30,772 nucleotides of DNA. Origin: a virus. The position numbers were made by a program, and so were the translations under genes. The stretch is taken from IMG/VR virus record IMGVR_UViG_3300035070_001783, positions 1-30,772 of that record, one strand, 5' to 3'. Positions 6,218 through 12,255 of the stretch are shown piece after piece (the stretch's first letter is position 1; the number at the start of each line of letters is the position of its first letter). The notes under the pieces were generated by a model. That model was not told the origin of the DNA. It saw nothing but the letters and a program-made list of their open reading frames with translations, and searched no databases.

Positions 6218-6619
6218 ATGAAAGATATATTATACAAACCCGCACCAATTACATGCCACCATTGCGACAGAGGATTATTTTGGGGTGTGCATATAGAAGG
6301 AATTAACGCATGTAGTGAGGAATGCAGAAAAGCATTAGGAATCACAGATGCAGACCTAGAAGAATGCGACCATGACGATAGCGAAATATATTACACAGAT
6401 TATATTGCAATGTACGATGAGTTAGAAGATTGGAGCAGACCACCGATTACAGAAGAGCATTACAATTACTTATATAAAATTGGATACATAAACAAAGACT
6501 ACGCATTTAAATATGATGAGAATAATATTCCAGATGATAGAGCATTCACGTATAGCGTAAACGGAATAACAGAAAACACGTGGGTAGTACCCGAGAAGAA
6601 AGAAAATAATCCATATTAA
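6218..6619 (+). CDS. Acidic zinc-finger protein, paralog 2 (133 aa)
   Basis: Leader AGGAGATTACAGG. Zinc knuckles CHHC (13-16) and CSEEC (about 32-36), with the same spacing as in the genes at 5621 and 6671. YYTDYI (near 58-63) takes the place of the YWTDWYE element. The C-terminal half is a longer domain unique to this copy (ITEEHYNYLYKIGYINKDYA). Function unknown. The family context suggests a small regulatory or inhibitory adaptor. Confidence 0.7.
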   Translation: MKDILYKPAPITCHHCDRGLFWGVHIEGINACSEECRKALGITDADLEECDHDDSEIYYTDYIAMYDELEDWSRPPITEEHYNYLYKIGYINKDYAFKYDENNIPDDRAFTYSVNGITENTWVVPEKKENNPY

Positions 6620-6621
6620 AT

Positions 6622-6650
6622 GGAACTTATTTAATTAATGAGCGTATTAC
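6622..6650 (+). promoter_or_regulatory. Early promoter (GGAACT-N17-TATTAC)
   Basis: GGAACT 6622-6627, TATTAC 6645-6650. The spacer and flanks match the copy at 6937 almost exactly (including AATGAGCGTAT), suggesting recent duplication. Its presence shows that the in-frame ATG at 6638 is not the start of the next gene. Confidence 0.68.
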
Positions 6651-6670
6651 TATTAAAACAAGGACATAAA

Positions 6671-6928
6671 ATGAATGTATGTGATATTTGTAATGAAGAA
6701 ATGTGGGATGGATGGACAACGGATTGCGGTAGTGTGTATATATGTAGTAAGAAATGTATGCAAGATAGATTAGTAAAGACGGCAAAGTTTACAGAACAGA
6801 GAGCAAAAGAAGTATTAGAGATGTATTATAAAGATGACTTTGATATAGAGGAAGATATAACAGATGAGGAATGGGAGTGGATTTCAGGATTATTTTGGAC
6901 TGAGTGGTACGAAGAAGACTTTGATTAA
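6671..6928 (+). CDS. Acidic zinc-finger protein, paralog 3 (85 aa)
   Basis: Start at 6671 (AAGGACATAAA upstream). CDIC (4-7) and CSKKC (about 26-30) flank an EMWDGW-type hairpin. After a basic helix the chain turns very acidic and ends in FWTEWYEEDFD. Shortest member of the family and probably the minimal unit: zinc knuckle, helix, WTEWYE tail. Function unknown. Confidence 0.7.
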   Translation: MNVCDICNEEMWDGWTTDCGSVYICSKKCMQDRLVKTAKFTEQRAKEVLEMYYKDDFDIEEDITDEEWEWISGLFWTEWYEEDFD

Positions 6929-6936
6929 TTTAATTT

Positions 6937-6965
6937 GGAACTTATTTGATTAATGAGCGTATAAA
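6937..6965 (+). promoter_or_regulatory. Early promoter (GGAACT-N17-TATAAA)
   Basis: GGAACT 6937-6942, TATAAA 6960-6965, directly after the previous stop. It gives the longest leader of the family, about 95 bases before ATG 7067. Confidence 0.72.
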
Positions 6966-7066
6966 AGATATAAACAAATAAAAATATAGTGAGTCTAGCA
7001 TAAAAAAACTATGTGAGTGAAGATAGACCGAGAAACCACACATTATTAAAACAAGGAGATAAAACA

Positions 7067-7267
7067 ATGAAACAACTATACAACATATATTATATTGACA
7101 CCACTTACGGAGACCCTCCTAGCTACGAAGGTACAACAGATAATTTTGAAGAATGGCTAAAACAACACAACAAAGATAGAGTTGCAGATGGAGAAGATGA
7201 AGAAAGTGAAGATGAGTTTGATGTAGAAGAAATACACCCAATATTATTTAACAAGGAGAGCAACTAA
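7067..7267 (+). CDS. Very acidic hypothetical protein (66 aa)
   Basis: Start at 7067 has an AAGGAG site. A GTG at 7013 in the same frame lacks one. The N-terminal YNIYYIDTTYGDPPSYEGT is beta-like. The following helix ends in a run of ten acidic residues among twelve (DGEDEESEDEFD). Such charge suggests a DNA-mimic or an inhibitor of a basic host protein (inference). Family otherwise unknown. Confidence 0.68.
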   Translation: MKQLYNIYYIDTTYGDPPSYEGTTDNFEEWLKQHNKDRVADGEDEESEDEFDVEEIHPILFNKESN

Positions 7268-7268
7268 A

Positions 7269-7577
7269 ATGAAGAGAACAATAACAGAGCATGAATTTAT
7301 AGACGGCTTTAAAGGTAGCTATGCAGATAGTTTTACGTATGAAGGTAAGAAAGCATTATATGAGTACTTTGAACAAATGGAAGAAGATACAGGATTTGAC
7401 ATGGAGTTCGATCCGATTGCAATACATTGCGACTTTACAGAATACGAAGACTTTACAGAATTTGCAGGGGAATACGAAGACTATGTAAAAGAGCATGATA
7501 TACAAGATGTAGAAACATTACACGAACATACCCAAGTTGTAGAATACAAGGGTGGTTTTATAATACAACAATTTTAA
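7269..7577 (+). CDS. Acidic conserved phage protein (102 aa)
   Basis: Follows the previous stop by one base, with AAGGAG in that gene's end. Contains YEGKKALYEYFEQMEEDTG then DPIAIHCDFTEYEDF. I recognise this layout, a helix with an EEDTG turn followed by a DxIAxxCxFTEY strand, as a widespread small phage family of unsettled function. Highly acidic. Could be anti-restriction or another host-defence inhibitor (inference). Confidence 0.72.
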   Translation: MKRTITEHEFIDGFKGSYADSFTYEGKKALYEYFEQMEEDTGFDMEFDPIAIHCDFTEYEDFTEFAGEYEDYVKEHDIQDVETLHEHTQVVEYKGGFIIQQF

Positions 7578-7591
7578 CGAAAGGAAATAAC

Positions 7592-7912
7592 ATGGAGATT
7601 ATACAATTATCATATCACAGAAACGGAGTTTGTGGAGATGGCTTTTATACAGGAATCATTAAAACGGAAGATGGCGAAAGAAAAGTATTTACGCATTTTC
7701 CCGACCATAGCGAAGAAGGTGAAATAATCAATGGAAATAACGTCAGAACGGCTATATTAGACCTTGATATATTAAAAGAAAAGGAAGAGACAAGATTTAT
7801 GGAGAACTCTTGGAGGGGCGACCACTACCACGATTTTATAGTGGATGCGATTGTGGACTACAATAAAGAAATTGTAAAAAAGTGGGAACAAAAGCATAAC
7901 AAGGTCGTATAA
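7592..7912 (+). CDS. Conserved hypothetical phage protein (106 aa)
   Basis: Ribosome site GAAAGGA. The N-terminal ISYHRNGV-like segment (here LSYHRNGVCGDGFYTGI) is a signature I associate with a small uncharacterised family in marine phages. Alpha/beta, mildly acidic, C-terminal Lys-rich helix. No catalytic set visible. Confidence 0.68.
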   Translation: MEIIQLSYHRNGVCGDGFYTGIIKTEDGERKVFTHFPDHSEEGEIINGNNVRTAILDLDILKEKEETRFMENSWRGDHYHDFIVDAIVDYNKEIVKKWEQKHNKVV

Positions 7913-7917
7913 AGGGT

Positions 7918-8025
7918 ATGATGAGAGCGTTAAAGATTGACTTGATAAAACGGCAGTTCGCAGGGATGCGTAAATTCCATAAAAGACCTGACACGCTCTT
8001 ATTTAACAAACAAGAAAGGAAATAA
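7918..8025 (+). CDS. Possible small basic protein (35 aa) within an inverted repeat
   Basis: Short frame filling the gap between neighbours, with AAAGG just before tandem ATGs. Basic product (ALKIDLIKRQFAGMRKFHKR, then PDTLLFNKQERK). Its first and last thirds form a 10-bp inverted repeat with one G-T pair (7921-7930 with 7993-8002). The stretch may be a coding gene, a structured leader for the next gene, or both. Confidence 0.42.
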   Translation: MMRALKIDLIKRQFAGMRKFHKRPDTLLFNKQERK

Positions 8026-8026
8026 A

Positions 8027-8335
8027 ATGTATAACGAAATTAAATTAACAAGTGAGGATAAAAAGAAAATAGTATCCGAACTATTACCCATATATGAGAA
8101 AGTAAAAAAGAAAACTCATATAGAAGAATATCATCATATTACTTTAGATAATGGACTAGTAGTTGATGGATGGATTAGAAACGCTAGTGGTTGGGAATTA
8201 GAAGAGGATGATGGGAAAGTTTGGTGTGCAGTATATGAGACACATGAAGAAGAAAAGGGTTTTTTAGTTACTGACTCATCTCATCATACTATTTGGGAGT
8301 TTGACATAAATAAAGAAAGGAAAAAATATGTATAA
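8027..8335 (+). CDS. Hypothetical protein (102 aa)
   Basis: Good GAAAGGA site, one base after the 35-aa frame. A charged N-terminal helix is followed by a beta-rich middle (ITLDNGLVVDGWIRNASGWE) and a C-terminal strand pair containing SSHHT. Overlaps the next gene by 8 bases. Unknown. Confidence 0.66.
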   Translation: MYNEIKLTSEDKKKIVSELLPIYEKVKKKTHIEEYHHITLDNGLVVDGWIRNASGWELEEDDGKVWCAVYETHEEEKGFLVTDSSHHTIWEFDINKERKKYV

Positions 8336-8618
8336 ATACAAAGTAAATCTAAGGCATGAACCTAACCCTGATATAGAGTATGCAAATGGTAGTGGGTATT
8401 GGGGATTACCTACTGACAAGAAAGAGATTACCATTAAGGCTAATACATTACGAGAAGTACAAGATAAGTTTGATGATTGGAAGAATAGAAATGCTTTAGG
8501 TGGTGGTAATGTACCCTACATTTACATACGAGATACAGAAAACAATAAGATTGCACATATAAGTTATAATTGTAGGATATGGGATATGAACAACAATGAA
8601 ATAACAGAGGAGTTGTGA
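8328..8618 (+). CDS. Hypothetical protein (96 aa)
   Basis: GAAAGGA lies within the end of the previous gene. Beta-rich with a GSGYWGLPTDKKEITI segment and a helix with DKFDDWKNRN, then two strands. Its stop overlaps the next start as TGATG. Family not recognised. Confidence 0.66.
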   Translation: MYKYKVNLRHEPNPDIEYANGSGYWGLPTDKKEITIKANTLREVQDKFDDWKNRNALGGGNVPYIYIRDTENNKIAHISYNCRIWDMNNNEITEEL

Positions 8619-8821
8619 TGAAAGTGAGTGAATTAATAAGTAGAATGTTAGTTATTTGTGAAAGAGGAGATGTTTCACCTGATGAAGTTGAAGTGTTATT
8701 TAGACCACATTATGATTCAGATGAGTATAATGTAAACTACGCACACGAAGACCTATACTATGAAGAAACAAATAATATATTAACTAGTATAATGTTACTA
8801 GAAGATGATAGCGAGGTATAA
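8618..8821 (+). CDS. Conserved small phage protein (67 aa)
   Basis: GAGGAG site and TGATG coupling fix the start at 8618. The helix-strand pattern KVSELISRMLVICERGDVSP followed by DEVEVLFRPHY resembles the small phage family in which a short helix precedes a decimated 'DPDAEVxV' strand. Function unknown. Acidic. Confidence 0.64.
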   Translation: MKVSELISRMLVICERGDVSPDEVEVLFRPHYDSDEYNVNYAHEDLYYEETNNILTSIMLLEDDSEV

Positions 8822-8822
8822 T

Positions 8823-9002
8823 ATGAGAATAGAAAATAAAATAAGTAAGATAGCTGATTGGATTTCTAATGAATCACAAGACAGATACGAAGAAGTAGAA
8901 TGGCTTTTGTATTCTGTTTACCAACCTAAGAAATCAGGTCTGACACGAGATATAGATGATGATTATGAATCTGTATTGAATTACAAAAAAGAAAGGAAAT
9001 AA
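8823..9002 (+). CDS. Hypothetical protein (59 aa)
   Basis: ATG 8823 is two bases past the previous stop. GAGG lies inside the preceding gene's last codons. Two helices, the second with VEWLLYSVYQPKKSG. Basic end. Unknown. Confidence 0.62.
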   Translation: MRIENKISKIADWISNESQDRYEEVEWLLYSVYQPKKSGLTRDIDDDYESVLNYKKERK

Positions 9003-9003
9003 T

Positions 9004-9147
9004 ATGGCTGATTTTAAATTAACATTAGAAGAAGTTTGCTACGAATCATTAAAAAGAAAATTAATTGAGTTAGGAGAAGAAGATTTCGTAGGGGATACAG
9101 AAAAAAATGAATATGATGAGTATTTAAAACTATATGATGGAGAATAA
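9004..9147 (+). CDS. Small acidic hypothetical protein (47 aa)
   Basis: GAAAGGA upstream, one base after the previous stop, two before the next ATG. Helical, with LTLEEVCYESLKRKLIELG, then an acidic tail. Tight packing supports it. Function unknown. Confidence 0.6.
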   Translation: MADFKLTLEEVCYESLKRKLIELGEEDFVGDTEKNEYDEYLKLYDGE

Positions 9148-9149
9148 TT

Positions 9150-9440
9150 ATGAATAGCGAAATAATATCAATGATACAAAAGAGATTGGAAAAAGGTAAA
9201 CGGCAGTACGGAGATGTAATAGATGTGTATGATGGTAGAGATTGGATACAAGAAACATTAGAAGAGTTATTGGATGCACAAGTTTATTTAACGGCAGAAC
9301 TATTAAAACTTAGAGACTCTAGGAAGCGAAAGAAAATAGAAGTGCCAGTATACCATTATAAAGATAAAAACGGAACGTATACCTATGATTTTGAAGCTAT
9401 GGTGGAGTTCTTTAATGAAAGGTTGGATGAATTAAGATGA
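9150..9440 (+). CDS. MazG-like nucleotide pyrophosphohydrolase fragment or relative (96 aa)
   Basis: Helical N-terminus with KRLEKGKRQYGD, then DWIQETLEELLDAQVYLTAE (31-50). The E35, E38, E39 and D42 spacing fits the metal-binding ExxE...D helix of all-alpha NTP pyrophosphatases (MazG/dUTPase superfamily). The KGxxxYG signature is common in small phage members that hydrolyse nucleoside triphosphates. At 96 aa it is about the size of one MazG unit, so it would need to dimerise. The C-terminal 40 residues are unlike MazG. Activity is an inference from one motif. Confidence 0.5.
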   Translation: MNSEIISMIQKRLEKGKRQYGDVIDVYDGRDWIQETLEELLDAQVYLTAELLKLRDSRKRKKIEVPVYHYKDKNGTYTYDFEAMVEFFNERLDELR

Positions 9441-9676
9441 TAAAACTATTAGGTAAAGGTAAGGACTTAGAACATAGTTACTATTCTGACTATAAAGCTG
9501 ATTACATAATTAAAGATCTAAAGCAGAATGGTTTTGAAGGTAAATATGTAGATGGAGTTATTGTTTATCCAAACTACCAAGAAGCTGACGAGATAGTATC
9601 TTCTTGGGTAATGGCAGACAATATGAATGAAGCAACAAATAATAGTTGGGAGTATATAGATGATAACAGAGAGTGA
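9437..9676 (+). CDS. Hypothetical protein (79 aa)
   Basis: Overlaps the previous gene by 4 bases (ATGA). Mixed alpha/beta with HSYYSDYKADYIIKDLKQNG and a GKYVDGVIVYP strand pair, then an acidic tail. Looks like a compact folded domain. Family unknown. Confidence 0.64.
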   Translation: MIKLLGKGKDLEHSYYSDYKADYIIKDLKQNGFEGKYVDGVIVYPNYQEADEIVSSWVMADNMNEATNNSWEYIDDNRE

Positions 9677-9848
9677 TTTAATATTTGATGAATTGTACGA
9701 TGAGTTTAAGCGTACAATAGAAGCTGATAGTGAGAACGTAAACCTACTTACATACGCAGATGAACACGACATTGATGATGATACAATGATGTTAATATGG
9801 GAGACATATATAATAGAAGTAGGTAAAAGAAAAGGAGTACAGAAATGA
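9660..9848 (+). CDS. Hypothetical acidic helical protein (62 aa)
   Basis: Start lies 17 bases inside the previous gene and has GGGAG 7 bases upstream. Helical, acidic, with HDIDDDTMMLIWETY near the centre, ending basic (KRKGVQK). Unknown. Confidence 0.62.
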   Translation: MITESDLIFDELYDEFKRTIEADSENVNLLTYADEHDIDDDTMMLIWETYIIEVGKRKGVQK

Positions 9849-10159
9849 AACGAATTAAGAAAGAGATAACAGAGAGTCCATTTAAAGGCATGATAGAGAG
9901 GAAAGATATATTCTCTGATGTAATGTTGGGGAACTTATTAAGTAGAAACAGAGTATATAAAGAAGTAAACAGAAAGAAGAAATACATACACGATACAGAT
10001 AAGGCAATTAAGGTATGTCCCAAGTGTGATAAGTGTTGGGAGAAAACAAGACTCACATCTACGCAAAGAGGTAAGAAAACAATACATTACAAAAACTTCC
10101 CAAAATATGGAAAAGAGATTAAAGTGTGTGATAATTGTGAACCACAAGAGGAGTTATAA
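9845..10159 (+). CDS. Zinc-ribbon protein (104 aa)
   Basis: ATGA overlap with the previous gene and a good AGGAG site. Basic N-terminal 55 residues, then CPKCDKC (58-64) and a distant CDNC (97-100), four cysteines in CxxC pairs separated by 30 residues as in zinc ribbons. Lys/Arg-rich between the pairs, so nucleic-acid binding is plausible. No enzymatic motif. Confidence 0.64.
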   Translation: MKRIKKEITESPFKGMIERKDIFSDVMLGNLLSRNRVYKEVNRKKKYIHDTDKAIKVCPKCDKCWEKTRLTSTQRGKKTIHYKNFPKYGKEIKVCDNCEPQEEL

Positions 10160-10393
10160 TTGTACAATAATGACAAAGATGCAATTTTTCTCGTACATAA
10201 AACTGGAGAAGCAGTAAAAGTTAAATTAAACCTAGCTAGAAATTATATTAAAAGCTTACAAAGAGGAGGTATACCCTTTCTAAGAAAGATTGGATGGGAT
10301 ATAGCAAAAGAAGATAAAAGAAAGTATAGAAATTGGAAAGATTTAAAAAGAGAAAGGATATTTAGTAATGACGAAGAAAAAAGGAATATGTAA
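10160..10393 (+). CDS. Hypothetical basic protein with TTG start (77 aa)
   Basis: The frame begins with TTG immediately after the previous stop, with GAGGAG at ideal spacing. There is no in-frame ATG until the final codon, so TTG is the only sensible start. Highly basic C-terminal half (KEDKRKYRNWKDLKRER), with a GGIPFLRKIGWD turn. Nucleic-acid binding is possible. Unknown family. Confidence 0.64.
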   Translation: MYNNDKDAIFLVHKTGEAVKVKLNLARNYIKSLQRGGIPFLRKIGWDIAKEDKRKYRNWKDLKRERIFSNDEEKRNM

Positions 10394-10673
10394 GGTATCA
10401 TTCAATGGAGATTTTCCTGATAAGGAGAAACTAGAGATACAATTTTATAAACATAAAGGATTACACAATTTTAATGACTTTGATAAATGCACCATATTAC
10501 AGAATATGATCGGATTACTGACTAAAGAGCAAGAATTGTATGCTGATAGATATTACAAAGAATTAGAAAGACGAGCAGATTCTTTAGGTAGTGGAATGTT
10601 TGAAGCTGATGAAAGATATTTAAAAAATTCTAAGAATTGGCAAGGTGAAGGCTTTGTTGAAACTAAAAATTAA
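10368..10673 (+). CDS. Hypothetical protein (101 aa)
   Basis: Starts 26 bases inside the previous gene, with AAAGG upstream. Mostly helical with YADRYYKELERRADSLGSGM. The first 35 residues are beta-like. Last gene before a new promoter. Confidence 0.62.
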   Translation: MTKKKGICKVSFNGDFPDKEKLEIQFYKHKGLHNFNDFDKCTILQNMIGLLTKEQELYADRYYKELERRADSLGSGMFEADERYLKNSKNWQGEGFVETKN

Positions 10674-10676
10674 TTT

Positions 10677-10705
10677 GGAACTTTTTGAAACTTGGTGCGT
10701 ATAAG
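10677..10705 (+). promoter_or_regulatory. Early promoter (GGAACT-N17-TATAAG)
   Basis: GGAACT 10677-10682, spacer ending GTGCG, TATAAG 10700-10705, directly after a stop codon. It reads into the run from 10751 to at least 16 kb. It is the last copy of the family I find in the rightward arm. Confidence 0.72.
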
Positions 10706-10750
10706 AAGTAAGCACGAAGCTTAAAATAAATAAAAAAACAAGGAGTTAAT

Positions 10751-10897
10751 ATGACAGATATAATGAGATTAGAAAGAGCAAAAGACCTAGTACAAAATCT
10801 TTTGGACACTAGAAAGATAAATGATATATCACTAAAACAAGTAGCAAGTGATGTAAAGTTTGTATTAGATAACTTAAAAGAAAAAACAAGGAGATAA
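10751..10897 (+). CDS. Small helical hypothetical protein (48 aa)
   Basis: AAGGAG site, first gene after the promoter. Helix-rich with LERAKDLVQNLLDTRKI and a second helix. No motif. Ends two bases before the next start. Confidence 0.62.
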   Translation: MTDIMRLERAKDLVQNLLDTRKINDISLKQVASDVKFVLDNLKEKTRR

Positions 10898-10898
10898 A

Positions 10899-11105
10899 AT
10901 GAGAAACACAAATTGTATTTTTAATTGGTCAGATAATCCTGAAACTTGTAAAAATAAGCCAAAATACAAAGGTGATGTATATGGTGAACCTGATGAAAGA
11001 GGTGTAAATGTAGTACCGATGATTGGTTTTTACTTTTGTGAGGAACATTACAAGGCTCGATTAAATCAAACTGATTATAAATTCAAGAACGTAGAAAAGC
11101 TATAA
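10899..11105 (+). CDS. Small Cys/His protein, likely zinc-binding (68 aa)
   Basis: AAGGAG upstream. C6, C17, C47 and H50 (a C-x10-C ... FCEEH pattern) could form a zinc site that frames a GEPDERGVNVVPM loop. Similar small CxxxH proteins occur in phages, and the role is unknown. Followed by a strong GC hairpin. Confidence 0.62.
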   Translation: MRNTNCIFNWSDNPETCKNKPKYKGDVYGEPDERGVNVVPMIGFYFCEEHYKARLNQTDYKFKNVEKL

Positions 11106-11112
11106 TTAACTA

Positions 11113-11132
11113 GGGGTGGGGAAACCCACCCC
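11113..11132 (+). terminator. Strong GC hairpin with GAAA tetraloop
   Basis: GGGGTGGG-GAAA-CCCACCCC, a perfect 8-bp stem closed by a GNRA loop. No U tract follows. A ribosome site and ATG come 18 bases later. It is more likely an RNA-stability, processing or partial attenuation element inside the operon than a full terminator. Confidence 0.6.
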
Positions 11133-11149
11133 ATAAACAAGGAGAGATT

Positions 11150-11293
11150 ATGAAAGAATTTTATTACACAATAAAAGTGACTGGCTACATAGAAGCTAAG
11201 AGCAAAAAGAAAGCACTCAAAGAAGTGAAGGAATACAAAGAACATTTTATGTGCGATGATCCATATCCCACAATAAAAGTAGAGGAGATATAA
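11150..11293 (+). CDS. Small hypothetical protein (47 aa)
   Basis: AAGGAG site. YTIKVTGYIEAKSKKKALKE then an EEI end: the strand-then-helix pattern of small 'xIxVxGxIxAkskkeA' domains (DpnD/PcfM-like in outline). Stop overlaps the next start as TAATG. Function unknown. Confidence 0.6.
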   Translation: MKEFYYTIKVTGYIEAKSKKKALKEVKEYKEHFMCDDPYPTIKVEEI

Positions 11294-11568
11294 TGAATAG
11301 ACAAACTATACAAGCATTACCAACCTCAGAACTTAGACGCTTTACAGAATTATACTCAGCTACAGAATTAGAGAATGCTTACATGGATGGGGAGTGCTCA
11401 CAAGCTGAGGGCGATAGAAGATATAAAGAAGCAATCAGGGAGTTTACAATGTACTTATATCGAATAAGAATGATTGGGGACTATGAGAAAGATATGGATT
11501 TTATGATGAAGGTGTGGAAGGTATTAAGATTAGCAGAGCTAGAATTAGATAAGAGAAAGGATAACTAA
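11293..11568 (+). CDS. Hypothetical helical protein (91 aa)
   Basis: Coupled to both neighbours by TAATG overlaps, with AGGAG upstream. Helical, with SELRRFTELYSATELENAYM and a C-terminal helix KVWKVLRLAELELDKRK. No known motif. Confidence 0.66.
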   Translation: MNRQTIQALPTSELRRFTELYSATELENAYMDGECSQAEGDRRYKEAIREFTMYLYRIRMIGDYEKDMDFMMKVWKVLRLAELELDKRKDN

Positions 11569-11810
11569 TGAAAGCAGTAAAAATAAATACAGCAGTTGTT
11601 GGTAAGGATAGTACTAAGGGTTTGCAAAAACCTAGATTTAGATTGTATAGTGGGGAGGCAGATGCTTCCGAACTGATGGTAGCACATTATGGAGTATCAC
11701 CTAAGTTTGTTAATCAGCAACCAGAGGTAGAAGTAACAAATGTTTACAGGGTAGTGGACATTTTAAATGAATATATTGATGAGTACCATGAGAAGCACAA
11801 AGAAGATTAA
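11568..11810 (+). CDS. Hypothetical protein (80 aa)
   Basis: TAATG overlap. The beta-rich N-terminus with KPRFRLYSGEADASELMVAH suggests a small barrel or sandwich. A charged C-terminal helix follows. Last gene before a short non-coding gap. Confidence 0.64.
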   Translation: MKAVKINTAVVGKDSTKGLQKPRFRLYSGEADASELMVAHYGVSPKFVNQQPEVEVTNVYRVVDILNEYIDEYHEKHKED

Positions 11811-11813
11811 CTT

Positions 11814-11854
11814 GGATTTGAACCACCTACAAACGTATATTAGTAGCCTACTAA
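11814..11854. other. Intergenic element: tRNA T-arm-like word and a 7-bp palindrome
   Basis: GGATTTGAACC (11814-11824) reads GGTTCAAATCC on the minus strand, identical to a common tRNA T-loop. The rest of a tRNA is absent. TTAGTAG-C-CTACTAA (11840-11854) is a perfect inverted repeat just before the next gene, an operator-like site. Both are short, so chance is possible. Confidence 0.3.
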
Positions 11855-11866
11855 ACTAAAAACAAG

Positions 11867-12124
11867 ATGGGAATAAGAGAAGAACTAGTGGACAGAAGTG
11901 GCAATGAAGAGATGCTATTTGCGGATGGCTATGATGATGCTATTATTGGATATACAGATGGGGGTGTAGCCGTTTATTCTATTGAAAGTATTATTATGAT
12001 AATGGTTACAAAAGAAGACATGACACATGAAGACGCATTAGATCATTTTTATTACAATGTATCAGGTGCTTATGTTGGAGAGTATACTCCAATCTTTGTA
12101 CACGATTTAGAATGGGGGGTGTAA
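11867..12124 (+). CDS. Conserved phage protein of unknown function (85 aa)
   Basis: The order NEEMLFADGYDDAIIG, then THEDALDHFYYNVSGAYVGE, then TPIFV matches a small family common in diverse phages, whose members keep LFADGFDxAIIG, a helix with EEA..YF.FNV.GA.VGE and TP.F. Function is not established. Strongly acidic. The start follows a weak site (ACAAG). Confidence 0.75.
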   Translation: MGIREELVDRSGNEEMLFADGYDDAIIGYTDGGVAVYSIESIIMIMVTKEDMTHEDALDHFYYNVSGAYVGEYTPIFVHDLEWGV

Positions 12125-12255
12125 TGCCTAATAAAAAAGCTAAAGATAAAAAAAGAAAAAGAAGATTAATAAATATAAAATTAAATAAAGATGGAAGGAC
12201 TGCAAACCAAATCAAGCGGAAAAGAAAGAAATTAAATGATAAAAAAATGCAGTAG
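12124..12255 (+). CDS. Tiny Lys/Arg-rich protein (43 aa)
   Basis: Starts on TAATG with the previous gene and overlaps the HNH start by 20 bases. The MPNKKAKDKKRKRR start, short LINIKLNKDGRTANQ centre and RKRKK end are typical of a small basic protein seen in many marine phages. The composition suggests RNA or DNA binding. Exact role unknown. Confidence 0.7.
   Translation: MPNKKAKDKKRKRRLINIKLNKDGRTANQIKRKRKKLNDKKMQ

Noticed and set aside
9518-10147. Several 60-100-codon minus-strand frames between 9.5 and 10.2 kb
   Set aside because: They are antisense shadows of coupled plus-strand genes and have Phe/Leu/Ser-rich products without ribosome sites.
11811-11866. A tRNA gene on the minus strand
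   Set aside because: Only the T-loop word is present. The T stem has just three pairs, and no D arm, anticodon arm or acceptor stem can be built.
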